Part shown: piece after piece, positions 52,775 to 61,761 of the stretch
Layout: every line of letters begins with the position of its first letter
How positions within the stretch are numbered: position 1 is the stretch's first letter
Origin: Chania multitudinisentens RB-25
Lineage (GTDB): Bacteria; Pseudomonadota; Gammaproteobacteria; Enterobacterales; Enterobacteriaceae
NCBI RefSeq assembly: GCF_000520015.2
Contig: NZ_CP007044.2
Span: 1,302,001 to 1,366,000 of the forward strand
Direction: 5' to 3'
Length of the DNA: 64,000 nucleotides
Made by a program: the position numbers and the translations under genes
The notes under the pieces: model-generated
Told to the model about the DNA's origin: nothing
Databases searched by the model: none
What the model saw: the letters and a program-made list of their open reading frames with translations, nothing else

Positions 52775-53031
52775 AGGGAGCTTAATGGGATTACGGAATC
52801 AAACCGGGACTTATGTCGCAAAAAGTAAGAAAGCGAGAAAATGGGTAAATAATGCGTGATCGGCTTGGCAAAAATCAGTACGACGATCATACTGTCGGCA
52901 GGAAAAACTCAGCACCCATAAGAAATATCTGGCAATTACTTAAATATCAGTAAATGGCTGGCGCTACTTGGGGTAGCTCTTTAGAATCGAAGCGCTTTTC
53001 GTTGTTTGTCTCTCAGAGAAAGGATCTGTTC
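52775..53031. other. Intergenic region between the PTS operon and ppiA
   Basis: This gap carries the divergent promoters of the PTS operon and ppiA. No gene is supported; a longer frame running into ppiA from 52954 lacks a ribosome site. Confidence 0.45.
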
Positions 53032-53601
53032 ATGTTCAAACGTACTTTAGTGACTTTCGTTGCGCTGTGTTCCTTGACAGCAATGGCACCAGCGGCATTG
53101 GCTGCCGGTGAAACCCGCGTCATGCTGACCACTTCGGCAGGGAATATCGAATTAGCTCTCGACAGCCAGAAGGCTCCCATCTCGACCAAGAACTTCATTG
53201 ACTACGTGAACAGTGGTTATTACAACAACACGGTTTTTCACCGCGTGATCCCTGGCTTTATGGTACAGGGCGGTGGTTTTACTGCGGATATGCAGCAGAA
53301 AACGACCGGTGCGGCGATTAAAAATGAAGCTGATAACGGTTTGCGTAACCTGCGTGGCACCATTTCCATGGCGCGTACTGCGGATAAAGACAGTGCGACC
53401 AGCCAGTTTTTCCTGAACGTGGCAGACAATGCTTTCCTTGATCACGGCCAGCGTGATTTTGGCTATGCGGTGTTTGGCAAAGTGGTGAAAGGTATGGAGG
53501 TAGTGGATAAGATTTCCCAGGTGCCTACGGGTAATGTGGGCCCCTATCAGAATGTGCCAAGTAAACCGATTGTCATTCTTTCGGCCAAAGTGTTGCCATA
53601 A
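53032..53601 (+). CDS. ppiA: Periplasmic peptidyl-prolyl cis-trans isomerase A (cyclophilin)
   Basis: The start at 53032 follows AAAGGATC and gives 189 residues with signal peptide MFKRTLVTFVALCSLTAMAPAALA. The cyclophilin core is intact: NTVFHRVIPGFMVQGGG, ISMARTADKDSATSQFF and GYAVFGKVVKGM, with the catalytic Arg in FHRVIPGF. It catalyses proline isomerisation in the periplasm. Confidence 0.97.
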   Translation: MFKRTLVTFVALCSLTAMAPAALAAGETRVMLTTSAGNIELALDSQKAPISTKNFIDYVNSGYYNNTVFHRVIPGFMVQGGGFTADMQQKTTGAAIKNEADNGLRNLRGTISMARTADKDSATSQFFLNVADNAFLDHGQRDFGYAVFGKVVKGMEVVDKISQVPTGNVGPYQNVPSKPIVILSAKVLP

Positions 53602-53610
53602 AATCTGTGC

Positions 53611-53645
53611 GTCCGCCTCCGTTTGGGGGCGGACGTATTTCCTTT
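53611..53645 (+). terminator. Terminator candidate after ppiA
   Basis: GTCCGCC-t-CC pairs with GGGGGCGGAC around a short loop, followed by GTATTTCCTTTCT. It starts 9 bp after the ppiA stop. Confidence 0.6.
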
Positions 53646-53826
53646 CTCAGAAGGTTTTGCCAGCATCGCTGTTTTCTTTTTTCTGATATGTTCTCATCCA
53701 CGCCTAAAACAACGCTATTTTCAAATAATAAACCTGCTCAGTTATCGCCCTATGAAAAAGATACTGGAATAATGTGCGAGTATCAGGGTGTAAATTGATT
53801 ACGTTTATCAATAAGTTAAATTAACT

Positions 53827-54402
53827 ATGCTGCTGCTGATCGATAACTACGACTCTTTTACTTATAACCTTTATCAGTATTTCTGCGAACTGGGCGCTGA
53901 AGTGTTGGTGAAGCGTAATGATGAACTGCAACTGGCCGATATCGAACGGTTGGCTCCGCAGCATTTAGTGATTTCCCCTGGCCCTTGCACGCCCAACGAA
54001 GCCGGTATTTCACTGGCGGCGATCCGTTATTTTGCTGGAAAACTGCCGATCCTTGGTGTGTGCCTTGGGCACCAGGCGCTCGGACAGGCATTTGGTGCCG
54101 ATGTGATTCGTGCCCGTGACGTGATGCACGGTAAAACTTCGGCTATTCGCCATCATCATCAGGGTGTATTTAGCGGCCTGAATGACCCGCTGAGCGTGAC
54201 CCGTTACCATTCGCTGGTGTTGGATGCTGCGACGTTGCCAAGCTGTTTTGAGGTTACTGCCTGGAGTGAACGGAACGGTAAGCAGGACGAAATCATGGGT
54301 ATTCGCCACCGGACGCTGGCGCTGGAAGGTGTGCAGTTCCACCCGGAAAGTATCCTTAGCGAGCAAGGTCACCAACTTCTGGATAATTTTCTTAAAAATT
54401 AG
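53827..54402 (+). CDS. pabA: Aminodeoxychorismate synthase, glutamine amidotransferase component
   Basis: A 191-residue class I glutaminase that supplies ammonia to PabB for 4-amino-4-deoxychorismate in folate synthesis. It has ILLIDNYDSFTYNLYQY-type start, the nucleophile Cys in GVCLGHQALGQAFG, and the His/Glu pair in GVQFHPESIL. No strong Shine-Dalgarno is seen before the ATG. E. coli yhfG and fic, which lie between ppiA and pabA there, are missing. Confidence 0.96.
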   Translation: MLLLIDNYDSFTYNLYQYFCELGAEVLVKRNDELQLADIERLAPQHLVISPGPCTPNEAGISLAAIRYFAGKLPILGVCLGHQALGQAFGADVIRARDVMHGKTSAIRHHHQGVFSGLNDPLSVTRYHSLVLDAATLPSCFEVTAWSERNGKQDEIMGIRHRTLALEGVQFHPESILSEQGHQLLDNFLKN

Positions 54403-54478
54403 CGGGTTATAATTTTTTTACCATCATGGATGTTTTGGATTTGCCCTTGATTGGTTTTTTATGCATATTTTGTGACTA

Positions 54479-54496
54479 TATTTTCAATTATTCGTT
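54479..54496. promoter_or_regulatory. ArgR box candidate upstream of argD
   Basis: TATTTTCAATTATTCGTT matches the ARG-box consensus AATGAATAATTATTCATT at about 12 of 18 positions, with the right half nearly perfect. It lies 38 bp before the argD start. ArgR control of argD is established in E. coli. Confidence 0.4.
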
Positions 54497-54533
54497 ACCG
54501 TGATACTGAACCACTTTCAGGATGGAGCCCATA

Positions 54534-55751
54534 ATGACCGAAAAAACCGCAGTTGACCGTAGCACTTTTGATCAGGTTATCTTGCCTGTTTATGCGCCAG
54601 CTCAGTTTGTGCCAGTGAAAGGCCAAGGCAGCCGCGTGTGGGATCAGCAAGGGAAAGAGTATATCGATTTCTCTGGTGGTATTGCTGTTACTGCGTTGGG
54701 GCACTGCCATCCTGCTTTGGTCGCCGCGCTGAAACAGCAGGGTGAAACGCTGTGGCATACCAGCAATGTCTTCACCAATGAGCCTGCATTGCGGTTGGCG
54801 ACCAAACTGATCAACGCCACGTTTGCCGATCGCGTCTTTTTTGCTAACTCGGGGGCAGAGGCTAATGAAGCGGCCTTTAAACTGGCACGCCATTATGCCA
54901 TCAGCCGTCACAGCCCTTACAAAACCAAGATTATTGCTTTTCATCATGCTTTTCATGGCCGCACGCTGTTTACGGTTTCCGTTGGCGGGCAGGCGAAGTA
55001 TTCCGACGGTTTCGGCCCGAAACCGGCTGATATCGTGCATGTGCCGTTCAACGATCTGGCGGCGGTGAAAGCGGTAATCGACGATCACACCTGTGCCGTG
55101 GTGATGGAACCGATCCAGGGTGAAGGTGGGATTACTCCGGCGGATGCAGCCTTCCTGCAAGGGGTGCGTGAACTGTGCGATAAATATCAGGCGTTATTGG
55201 TGTTTGATGAAGTGCAAAGTGGCATGGGCCGCAGTGGTAAGTTGTTTACTTATATGCACTACGGTATTGCGCCGGATATCCTCACCACGGCTAAGGCGTT
55301 GGGCGGTGGTTTCCCGGTGAGTGCGATGCTGACTACGGAAGAGATCGCGTCTGTCATGCATGTGGGTACTCACGGCACCACCTATGGCGGCAATCCGTTG
55401 GCTTGTGCGGTGGCTGAAGCGGCATTGGACGTAATCAATACGCCGGAGGTATTGAGCGGTATTGAACATCGCCATGAGCTGTATGTGCAGGCATTGCGGA
55501 AGATCGGTGAAAAATATCAGATCTTCAGTGATATTCGCGGCATGGGCTTGTTGATTGGTGCAGAGCTGACGGCGGAATATCATGGTAAGGCACGGGATTT
55601 CCTGACCGCCGCCGCCGCGCGTGGGTTGATGATCCTCAACGCAGGGCCAGACGTGATCCGTTTTGCACCTTCACTGGTGGTGGAGCTGAAAGATATCGAT
55701 GAAGGTATGGCGCGGTTCGAGCTGGCTGTGCAGGATGTAATTAATGCATAG
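54534..55751 (+). CDS. argD: Acetylornithine / succinyldiaminopimelate aminotransferase
   Basis: The start at 54534 follows GGAG and gives 405 residues (E. coli 406). The PLP enzyme acts in arginine and lysine synthesis. It has GSRVWDQQGKEYIDFSGGIAVTALGHCHP, the PLP-phosphate region FANSGAEANEAAFKLAR, EPIQGEGG, the Asp in LVFDEVQSGMGR and the PLP lysine in TTAKALGGGFPV. It converges with yhfK. Confidence 0.97.
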   Translation: MTEKTAVDRSTFDQVILPVYAPAQFVPVKGQGSRVWDQQGKEYIDFSGGIAVTALGHCHPALVAALKQQGETLWHTSNVFTNEPALRLATKLINATFADRVFFANSGAEANEAAFKLARHYAISRHSPYKTKIIAFHHAFHGRTLFTVSVGGQAKYSDGFGPKPADIVHVPFNDLAAVKAVIDDHTCAVVMEPIQGEGGITPADAAFLQGVRELCDKYQALLVFDEVQSGMGRSGKLFTYMHYGIAPDILTTAKALGGGFPVSAMLTTEEIASVMHVGTHGTTYGGNPLACAVAEAALDVINTPEVLSGIEHRHELYVQALRKIGEKYQIFSDIRGMGLLIGAELTAEYHGKARDFLTAAAARGLMILNAGPDVIRFAPSLVVELKDIDEGMARFELAVQDVINA

Positions 55752-55760
55752 CCGATCATC

Positions 55761-55780
55761 AGGGGCGTGTTTGCGCCCCT
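55761..55780 (+). terminator. Hairpin between argD and yhfK
   Basis: AGGGGCG-tgtttg-CGCCCCT is a perfect 7-bp stem 9 bp after argD. The following sequence is only moderately T-rich (AGGTTTCGCG). Confidence 0.45.
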
Positions 55781-57854
55781 AGGTTTCGCGTAGTTTTCGT
55801 TTCAGCCAGATGCCGTGGTGTGGGCGCTGGCGCCAGGCCAGTGATGAAATGGTATGCATTACGTTCAGGTGTGAAAGAATGCGGCGCAGGTGGCGATCCA
55901 TCTCGGTTACCTGCAAATCGGGGTGCAGCACGGGTGGCTGCATGATGCTTTTGTTGGTGTTTGGGCCATCATATTCCAGCCGCTGCTGGCAGCTTTGTAA
56001 GGCTATTTCGCAGGTTTGCAGATACTCCTCCGCCAGTTCTGGCGCCAGCATATTATGCTCGCGTGCCAGAATGGTCATTGCATTCAGGTGCTCAACAATA
56101 AACTGGCTATGTGTGACCCATAGCCGCATATCTGCCAGATAATCCGATGTGAATCCCGGTTCCTGCATGGCCTGATTGAGAGAGGTGAACAGGGCGTTGT
56201 GCGCCTGATTGACCTGCATGCGTGCATAGGCCAGCGTGGCAGGATCTGGCTCTTGTTCTTTCAACAACAGGCGCAATGCGGTTTGATCCCATTCCAGAGC
56301 TTGATGAGCGTTTTTACGCAACAGACCACTCTGCCATTGCGGCCACAACCATATCGTGCCACCAAACACCAGCACGCAGCCAATCAGAGTGTCGAGCAGG
56401 CGCGGCACCAGGAAATGGCTACCGTTCAGCGCCAGCAGTTGCAGGGTATAAACGGCGGTAACGGTAAACCCCATCACTGCCAACCCGTAGTTTTTACGTA
56501 ATATCAGGTAGGCCGCCAGGGTGATCGCCAGCATGATACCCAGCGTTATATTCTCTGGCAGTTGTAATTGTAATAGCCCGGCAGCAATCACCAACCCGGC
56601 CACCGTGCCGAGTGCCCGATGCTGGATCCGGATACGTGTGGCGTTATAGCCATTTTGGCTGACCAACATAATGGTCAGCAAAATCCAATAAGGTTTTGGC
56701 AGGTTGAAAATCATGCCCAAACTGCTGCCAATCGCCAGGATCACACCCAGCCGCGCGGCGTTGCGCAAAGCGTTGGACTTCAATGACAGATAACTCGCTA
56801 CGGCAGGCCAGAACGGTAAGCGCGCTTGGTTGGCCATCAGATCACGGCGATACAGGGGATGCTGAGTACGTAACAGGCGGGCGATACGGCTGAAATGATA
56901 AAAACAGAACTGACCAACCGGGTTGTCGGCATGTTGTGTCGCCACTTTCTCCAGAGCTGCCAGCTCGCTTTTCATCGTGAAGCGTTCTGAATGCCGATGA
57001 TAGAGAATATCAGCGGCGATGACGCGTAAACGCTTGGCAATCACCTGGGCGTTGCGGCGGATAATCGCTTCCGCCTGGCTTTGCTCCACCAGTTTTTGTA
57101 CTTCCTCCGGTAGATGCAGGCTGACGGTAATGTGTTCTTGCAGATCCAGTGCGACCTGAAAAGCGCGTTGCAGGCGTTTTTGTTCTTGGCTGTTGGCATG
57201 GGGCAGAAAATTAATTTGCTGATACAGCAGGTTGATCATATCCATGACTTTCTGCTGGCGTTGCAGTAGCGGCGGCAATGCGGTTTCAGGATCGGTGTGC
57301 TGGGTCAGCAATGAGTATTTGGCTTCGAAATAATCTGCCAACTGGATGTAGAGTTGGCTGAGGGATTCGCGCATGGGTTGCTCTTTCCACAGCTTGAACC
57401 AGAACCAGGTGAATAATCCGTACCACGCGGTGCCAACCAGATACAACAGTGGTGCATACCAGATCGGCACATGGCCAGCCATACTGAGGGAAAAGATGGC
57501 GGCGACCAAGGCTGCGGGTAGCAGGCGTGCGTGCAGCGGGCTGATTTCAGCGCTGACACCCAACAATAGCGCCATCGCCAGCATCAACAACGGCAATGGA
57601 ACATGCCATAGCAATGCTTGTTGTAGCAGCACGCTGCTGAGGGCGAACAGAGAACCGCCAATGATCAGACGTTTAAAAAAGCGTTTGTGAGGTGTATCCA
57701 ACCCGGCGATGTTGCAGCAGGCGGGAACCAAGGAGAACAACAGGCCAAGTTGCAGGTTGCCAATCAGCAGGCAGAACGCTACCGGTAAGCACAAGACCAG
57801 CGTTTGCCGCAGTGCATAGTTAATTTCCGGGTGGTAGATCAGGCGCCGCCACAT
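55779..57854 (-). CDS. yhfK: YccS/YhfK-family inner-membrane protein (FUSC-type)
   Basis: A 691-residue membrane protein with two hydrophobic blocks. The N-terminal block covers about residues 15-160 (VLCLPVAFCLLIGNLQLGLLFSLVPACC). The second block lies near residues 370-510 (YWILLTIMLVSQNGYNATRIRIQHRALGTVAG), with helical cytoplasmic regions between and after. The repeated FUSC-like signature suggests a transporter related to aromatic-acid efflux proteins, but no substrate is known. Position between argD and crp matches E. coli. Confidence 0.92.
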   Translation of the reverse strand: MWRRLIYHPEINYALRQTLVLCLPVAFCLLIGNLQLGLLFSLVPACCNIAGLDTPHKRFFKRLIIGGSLFALSSVLLQQALLWHVPLPLLMLAMALLLGVSAEISPLHARLLPAALVAAIFSLSMAGHVPIWYAPLLYLVGTAWYGLFTWFWFKLWKEQPMRESLSQLYIQLADYFEAKYSLLTQHTDPETALPPLLQRQQKVMDMINLLYQQINFLPHANSQEQKRLQRAFQVALDLQEHITVSLHLPEEVQKLVEQSQAEAIIRRNAQVIAKRLRVIAADILYHRHSERFTMKSELAALEKVATQHADNPVGQFCFYHFSRIARLLRTQHPLYRRDLMANQARLPFWPAVASYLSLKSNALRNAARLGVILAIGSSLGMIFNLPKPYWILLTIMLVSQNGYNATRIRIQHRALGTVAGLVIAAGLLQLQLPENITLGIMLAITLAAYLILRKNYGLAVMGFTVTAVYTLQLLALNGSHFLVPRLLDTLIGCVLVFGGTIWLWPQWQSGLLRKNAHQALEWDQTALRLLLKEQEPDPATLAYARMQVNQAHNALFTSLNQAMQEPGFTSDYLADMRLWVTHSQFIVEHLNAMTILAREHNMLAPELAEEYLQTCEIALQSCQQRLEYDGPNTNKSIMQPPVLHPDLQVTEMDRHLRRILSHLNVMHTISSLAWRQRPHHGIWLKRKLRET

Positions 57855-57871
57855 GATAAATCAGGGAGAGT

Positions 57872-57897
57872 AAAAACGGCGTATTGCTACGCCGTTT
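57872..57897 (-). terminator. Rho-independent terminator of crp
   Basis: On the minus strand AAACGGCGTA-gcaa-TACGCCGTTT forms a perfect 10-bp stem followed by TT, 9 bp past the crp stop. Confidence 0.75.
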
Positions 57898-57906
57898 CTT
57901 CAATGA

Positions 57907-58539
57907 TTAACGTGTGCCGTAAACGACAATGGTTTTGCCGTGGGCGGAAATCAGGTTTTGATCTTCGAGCATTTTTAGAATACGGCCAACGGTTTCGCGT
58001 GAGCAACCGACGATTTGACCAATTTCCTGGCGGGTGATCTTGATCTGCATACCATCCGGGTGAGTCATGGCGTCGGGCTGTTTTGCCAGATTCAGTAAGG
58101 TCTGGGCGATGCGGCCAGTAACATCAAGGAAGGCGAGGTTACCCACTTTCTCTGAGGTGACTTGTAGGCGGCTTGCCATTTGCGCTGACAGGCGCATCAG
58201 GATGTCCGGGTTAACCTGGATCAACTGGCGGAATTTCTTATAGGAGATTTCAGCCACTTCACAGGCTGTTTTTGCCCTAACCCAGGCACTGCGCTCTTGG
58301 CCTTCTTCAAATAATCCAAGTTCACCGATGAAATCCCCCTGATTCAGGTAGGACAAGATCATCTCTTTGCCTTCTTCATCCTTGATCAGCACCGCAACGG
58401 AGCCTTTCACAATGTAGTAAAGCGTTTCGGCCTTTTCACCTTGGTGAATCAGCGTACTTTTTGATGGATATTTGTGGATATGGCAATGAGACAGGAACCA
58501 TTCAAGAGTCGGGTCTGTTTGCGGTTTGCCGAGAACCAT
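57907..58539 (-). CDS. crp: cAMP receptor protein
   Basis: A 210-residue global regulator nearly identical to E. coli CRP. The cAMP pocket FIGELGLFEEGQERSAWVRA (Glu, Arg and Ser ligands), the dimer helix and the DNA-recognition helix TRQEIGQIVGCSRETVGRIL are unchanged in the key residues. Catabolite-controlled genes in the window, such as the PTS operon and pckA, are likely targets. Confidence 0.98.
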   Translation of the reverse strand: MVLGKPQTDPTLEWFLSHCHIHKYPSKSTLIHQGEKAETLYYIVKGSVAVLIKDEEGKEMILSYLNQGDFIGELGLFEEGQERSAWVRAKTACEVAEISYKKFRQLIQVNPDILMRLSAQMASRLQVTSEKVGNLAFLDVTGRIAQTLLNLAKQPDAMTHPDGMQIKITRQEIGQIVGCSRETVGRILKMLEDQNLISAHGKTIVVYGTR

Positions 58540-58969
58540 TCGCTGTTATCCTCTGTTGTTATCGCTGCCTTGTATCACAGGGGTCAGAGTTCCCTGTAAA
58601 CGTGCTTCTAGCCTGGTGTTTTAATATCCTGCCGTTTTTCAAGCCACGAGTTGGGCTTGAAACGCTTTAGGTATAGTAGCTAGCAACAGGTTTTGAGGCA
58701 TGCTATAGAAATATACTTGTATTCTAGCATATTGGCTTACATGAAGTGCTGCAAGCTACATTCTGTTAACATACCTGCCTAGGGCTCTTTCCGTGGTCAA
58801 CTCCCCTGAAATCGGTGACCTAGAAAGAGTTATTGCGGCTTTGTTTGTAGCACAGAGTGAAGCAGGTGTCTTGTGTTGTCTCGCTTCAGCATGATTAGCA
58901 TCAGGTTCCGTTGCCAGTTTCTATGCGAAAGCGTACCCTGATTTTGAGAAATTAACCGGAGTGTACAAA
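58540..58969. promoter_or_regulatory. Divergent crp / yhfA intergenic region
   Basis: About 430 bp without a gene. Read toward crp, it contains GAAGCGAGACAACACAAGAC, similar to the E. coli crp upstream region as I remember it. An imperfect inverted repeat lies at 58700-58730 (ATGCTATAGAA / TATTCTAGCAT). CRP autoregulation is expected, but no full CRP site is convincing. Confidence 0.45.
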
Positions 58970-59377
58970 ATGCAGGCAAGAGTTAAGTGGGTCGAAGGAT
59001 TGACGTTTCTGGGGGAATCGGCGTCTGGTCACCAGGTATTGATGGATGGTAATGCTGGCGATAAAGCGCCAAGCCCGATGGAAATGGTGTTGATGTCGGT
59101 TGGCGGCTGTAGTGCTATCGATGTCGTGTCGATCCTCCAGAAAGGCCGTAATGATGTTCGTGATTGCGAGGTAAAACTCACCTCGGAGCGCCGTGAAGAG
59201 GCACCGCGTCTGTTTACCCACATCAACCTGCATTTTATTGTGACGGGAAAAGGGCTGACCGAAAAGATTGTTGAGCGTGCGGTTAACCTGTCTGCTGAAA
59301 AATACTGTTCTGTTTCGCTGATGCTCAAGCAGGCCGCCAGTATCACCCACAGCTTTGAAATTTGTGAAGTTGCCTAG
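58970..59377 (+). CDS. yhfA: OsmC-family protein YhfA
   Basis: A 135-residue OsmC/Ohr-like protein starting MQARVKWVEGLTFLGES. Family marks are PSPMEMVLMSVGGCSAIDVVSIL, with one conserved Cys, and the second redox Cys in KYCSVSLMLKQAA. Organic-peroxide reduction is the usual activity of the family but has not been shown for YhfA. It diverges from crp as in E. coli. Confidence 0.93.
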   Translation: MQARVKWVEGLTFLGESASGHQVLMDGNAGDKAPSPMEMVLMSVGGCSAIDVVSILQKGRNDVRDCEVKLTSERREEAPRLFTHINLHFIVTGKGLTEKIVERAVNLSAEKYCSVSLMLKQAASITHSFEICEVA

Positions 59378-59400
59378 TGTTTTGATGCACTAAAGGACCA

Positions 59401-59424
59401 TGAGCACGGTACTGGCCGTGCTCA
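59401..59424. terminator. Hairpin between convergent yhfA and prkB
   Basis: TGAGCACGG-tactgg-CCGTGCTCA is a perfect 9-bp stem between the two stop codons. It lacks a T-tract on either strand. Confidence 0.45.
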
Positions 59425-59429
59425 AAAGT

Positions 59430-60299
59430 CTATTCGATTTTCTTGCCTTCCAGTAGCTGCCGCACCAGCGGTGCCATGATCAGTTCCATTGCCAACCCCA
59501 TTTTGCCCCCAGGCACCACCAACGTATTGATGTGTGAAATGAACGAGCCTTGCAGCATGGCCAGCAAATAAGGGAAATCGATCTGATCCAGGCCACGGAA
59601 GTGGATCACTACAAAGCTTTCATCCAGCGAAGGGATCGCTTTTGCTGCAAACGGATTGGACGTATCCACCGTAGGTACACGCTGGAAGTTGATATGGGTA
59701 CGGGAAAACTGCGGTGTGATGTAGCTGATATAATCTTCCATCGAACGTACAACGGAATCCATAACGGCTTCGCGCGAGTGGCCGCGTTCACCGGTATCGC
59801 GGATCAATTTCTGTATCCACTCCAAGTTGACGATAGGAACCACGCCTACCAGTAGATCGACATGTTTGGCGACATCGATCTGATCGGCGACGACTCCGCC
59901 ATGTAAACCTTCGTAGAACAGCACGTCAGTAGGGGAAGGCAAGGGTTCCCAAGGTGTGAAGGTGCCTGGAACCTGATTGTAAGGCACGGCTTCGTCGTAG
60001 GTATGCAGGTATTTGCGTGAGCGGCCGGTGCCGTTTTTGCCGTACTGGATAAAGCTCTGTTCCAGCAAGCCAAAATTGTTGGCTTCTGGGCCAAAATAGC
60101 TGATATGGCGGCCAAGATCGCGCGCTTTACGGATTGCCGCATCCATTTCCGGCCGGGTGTAGTGGTGGAAACTATCCCCTTCCAACTGGGCTGCACGGAT
60201 GTTTAGCTGTTGGAAAATCTTACGGAACGCCTGGCTGGTGGTGGTAGTGCCGGCACCGCTGGAGCCGGTCACCGCGATAACGGGATGTTTGGCAGACAT
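59430..60299 (-). CDS. prkB: Phosphoribulokinase-family kinase PrkB
   Basis: A 289-residue P-loop kinase (VTGSSGAGTTTTSQAF) of the class I phosphoribulokinase family, with EGDSFHHYTRPEM, YEGLHGG and RDTGERGHSREAVMDSVVRSM. No RuBisCO gene is seen, and E. coli carries the same gene at the same locus, so the true substrate in these bacteria is unclear. It is separated from yheU by 132 bp. Confidence 0.93.
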   Translation of the reverse strand: MSAKHPVIAVTGSSGAGTTTTSQAFRKIFQQLNIRAAQLEGDSFHHYTRPEMDAAIRKARDLGRHISYFGPEANNFGLLEQSFIQYGKNGTGRSRKYLHTYDEAVPYNQVPGTFTPWEPLPSPTDVLFYEGLHGGVVADQIDVAKHVDLLVGVVPIVNLEWIQKLIRDTGERGHSREAVMDSVVRSMEDYISYITPQFSRTHINFQRVPTVDTSNPFAAKAIPSLDESFVVIHFRGLDQIDFPYLLAMLQGSFISHINTLVVPGGKMGLAMELIMAPLVRQLLEGKKIE

Positions 60300-60431
60300 A
60301 ATGGTGTGTCACTCCGTATTGAATGCGCGAGCGTCAGAGAATCATCGCGAATGTAACTGAGGTTGTGCGCGTTAGTTGGCAATCGTTCATTGTTACCTGA
60401 TTTTCTTTACTCATCATAGGCTGGAGGGTAA

Positions 60432-60665
60432 TTAAATTTCTTCTTGCCCGGCATGCATCTGCCCACGCGGCATAATATTGACGGTTTCGTGCAGTTCTGA
60501 CCACACCAACACTACTTCACCGTTTTTCAACTGACGGTGAACGTCGCCCACTTTCTGTTCCAAAGAACGTTCATGCTCACCGTAATCAGTGCCTTCACGC
60601 AGCACAAAAGATTCGATCAGGCTGTTAAGGGTTTCTTTTTCAAGCTCTTGCCAAGGAATAATCAC
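60432..60665 (-). CDS. yheU: YheU-family small protein
   Basis: A conserved protein of 77 residues, unknown function. I place the start at a GTG (60665) that overlaps the yheT stop as GTGA, because it gives MIIPWQELEKETLNSLIESF, matching E. coli YheU; an ATG 18 codons upstream lies inside yheT. The core FVLREGTDYGEHERSLEQKV and LVWSELHETVNIMPRGQ is highly conserved. Translation is probably coupled to yheT. Confidence 0.9.
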   Translation of the reverse strand: MIIPWQELEKETLNSLIESFVLREGTDYGEHERSLEQKVGDVHRQLKNGEVVLVWSELHETVNIMPRGQMHAGQEEI

Positions 60666-61642
60666 ATCGTTGATTCCAAAAAAGGGGAAAGCCAGGATGG
60701 AATACGGTATTCCAGCCACATTTGTGGTTTTTTCAATGTACCGCTGACAAAGCCGACATGGCCGCCACAGGAAGTCAGCTGATATTCAATATTGGCTGGC
60801 AACTTGGTGAGGTCGGGGATCACTTCGTCGGTCATAAACGGATCGTCTTTAGCATGAATGATCAACAGCGGGGTGGTGATCTGCGGCAACAAAGGCAGAG
60901 CGCTACAGCGGCGATAGTAATCAATTGCCCCGCTGAAGCCATGAATACGCGAAGTGATCGCTTCGTCAAACTCACGGATACGGCGCAATTGGTTGAGTTG
61001 CGAAAGATTTAACGGCAAAGTCCCAGGGTAATGTAACAGTTTGCGTGCCGCGTTTTGCTTTAACTGGCCCAGCAAATAGTGTTGATAAACGCGGGAGAAG
61101 CCCTGTTCCATGCGGATGGAGCAAGGCTCTAGCATCAGCGGTGCGGATACCACCACAGCCGCTTGCAGTAGGCTGTTGTCGCCTTGTTGCGCCAGATAGT
61201 AAGCCAGCATATTGCCGCCAAGGGAGATACCCACTGCTGCCGTTGGGGCTTCTCCGTAATTGTCGCAGAGCCAGCGCAGGAAGAAACGGGCATCTTCGGT
61301 TTCACCTGAATGGTAGATGCGCTGTTTGCGGTTAGGCACGCCGCTGCAACCACGGAAATGCATCACCACACCCAACCAGCCTTTCTCGCGCCAGGCGTTG
61401 AGCAGCCCGTGGGCATAAGGACTGTAGAAATTACCTTCTAGCCCGTGGAACAGCACTACGCGTGGTTTGCCATGTGCCAACTGGGGATCTTCACTCCAGG
61501 CGAGATCTACAAAATCACCATCGGGCAATTCCAGCCGTTGCCAGTGGGGTTTCAGCTGTACACGGCGGCGTACCAGCCGTGGCAGCAGGGTTTGCAGGTG
61601 TGGATTGCTGGCACCGATTAAAGGGTGAAAGGATTCATGCAT
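60662..61642 (-). CDS. yheT: Alpha/beta hydrolase YheT
   Basis: A 326-residue hydrolase of the YheT/ABHD family. It has LFHGLEGNFYSPYAHGLL, HFRGCSGVPN, the nucleophile elbow AVGISLGGNMLAYYL, the acid Asp in LIIHAKDDPFM and the His in TSCGGHVGFV. It probably acts on a lipid or ester, but no substrate is known. It ends in GTGA overlap with yheU. Confidence 0.93.
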   Translation of the reverse strand: MHESFHPLIGASNPHLQTLLPRLVRRRVQLKPHWQRLELPDGDFVDLAWSEDPQLAHGKPRVVLFHGLEGNFYSPYAHGLLNAWREKGWLGVVMHFRGCSGVPNRKQRIYHSGETEDARFFLRWLCDNYGEAPTAAVGISLGGNMLAYYLAQQGDNSLLQAAVVVSAPLMLEPCSIRMEQGFSRVYQHYLLGQLKQNAARKLLHYPGTLPLNLSQLNQLRRIREFDEAITSRIHGFSGAIDYYRRCSALPLLPQITTPLLIIHAKDDPFMTDEVIPDLTKLPANIEYQLTSCGGHVGFVSGTLKKPQMWLEYRIPSWLSPFLESTM

Positions 61643-61761
61643 AGTTGAATAAAAATCGTGTTGGCAGCTATTGTGTGATCAATACCACACTGTTAGCTTC
61701 AATATTCTACGTTAAACAATAATACTGCAAAAAAATCATTTGGGTGAGGAGCGCCCGCTTC

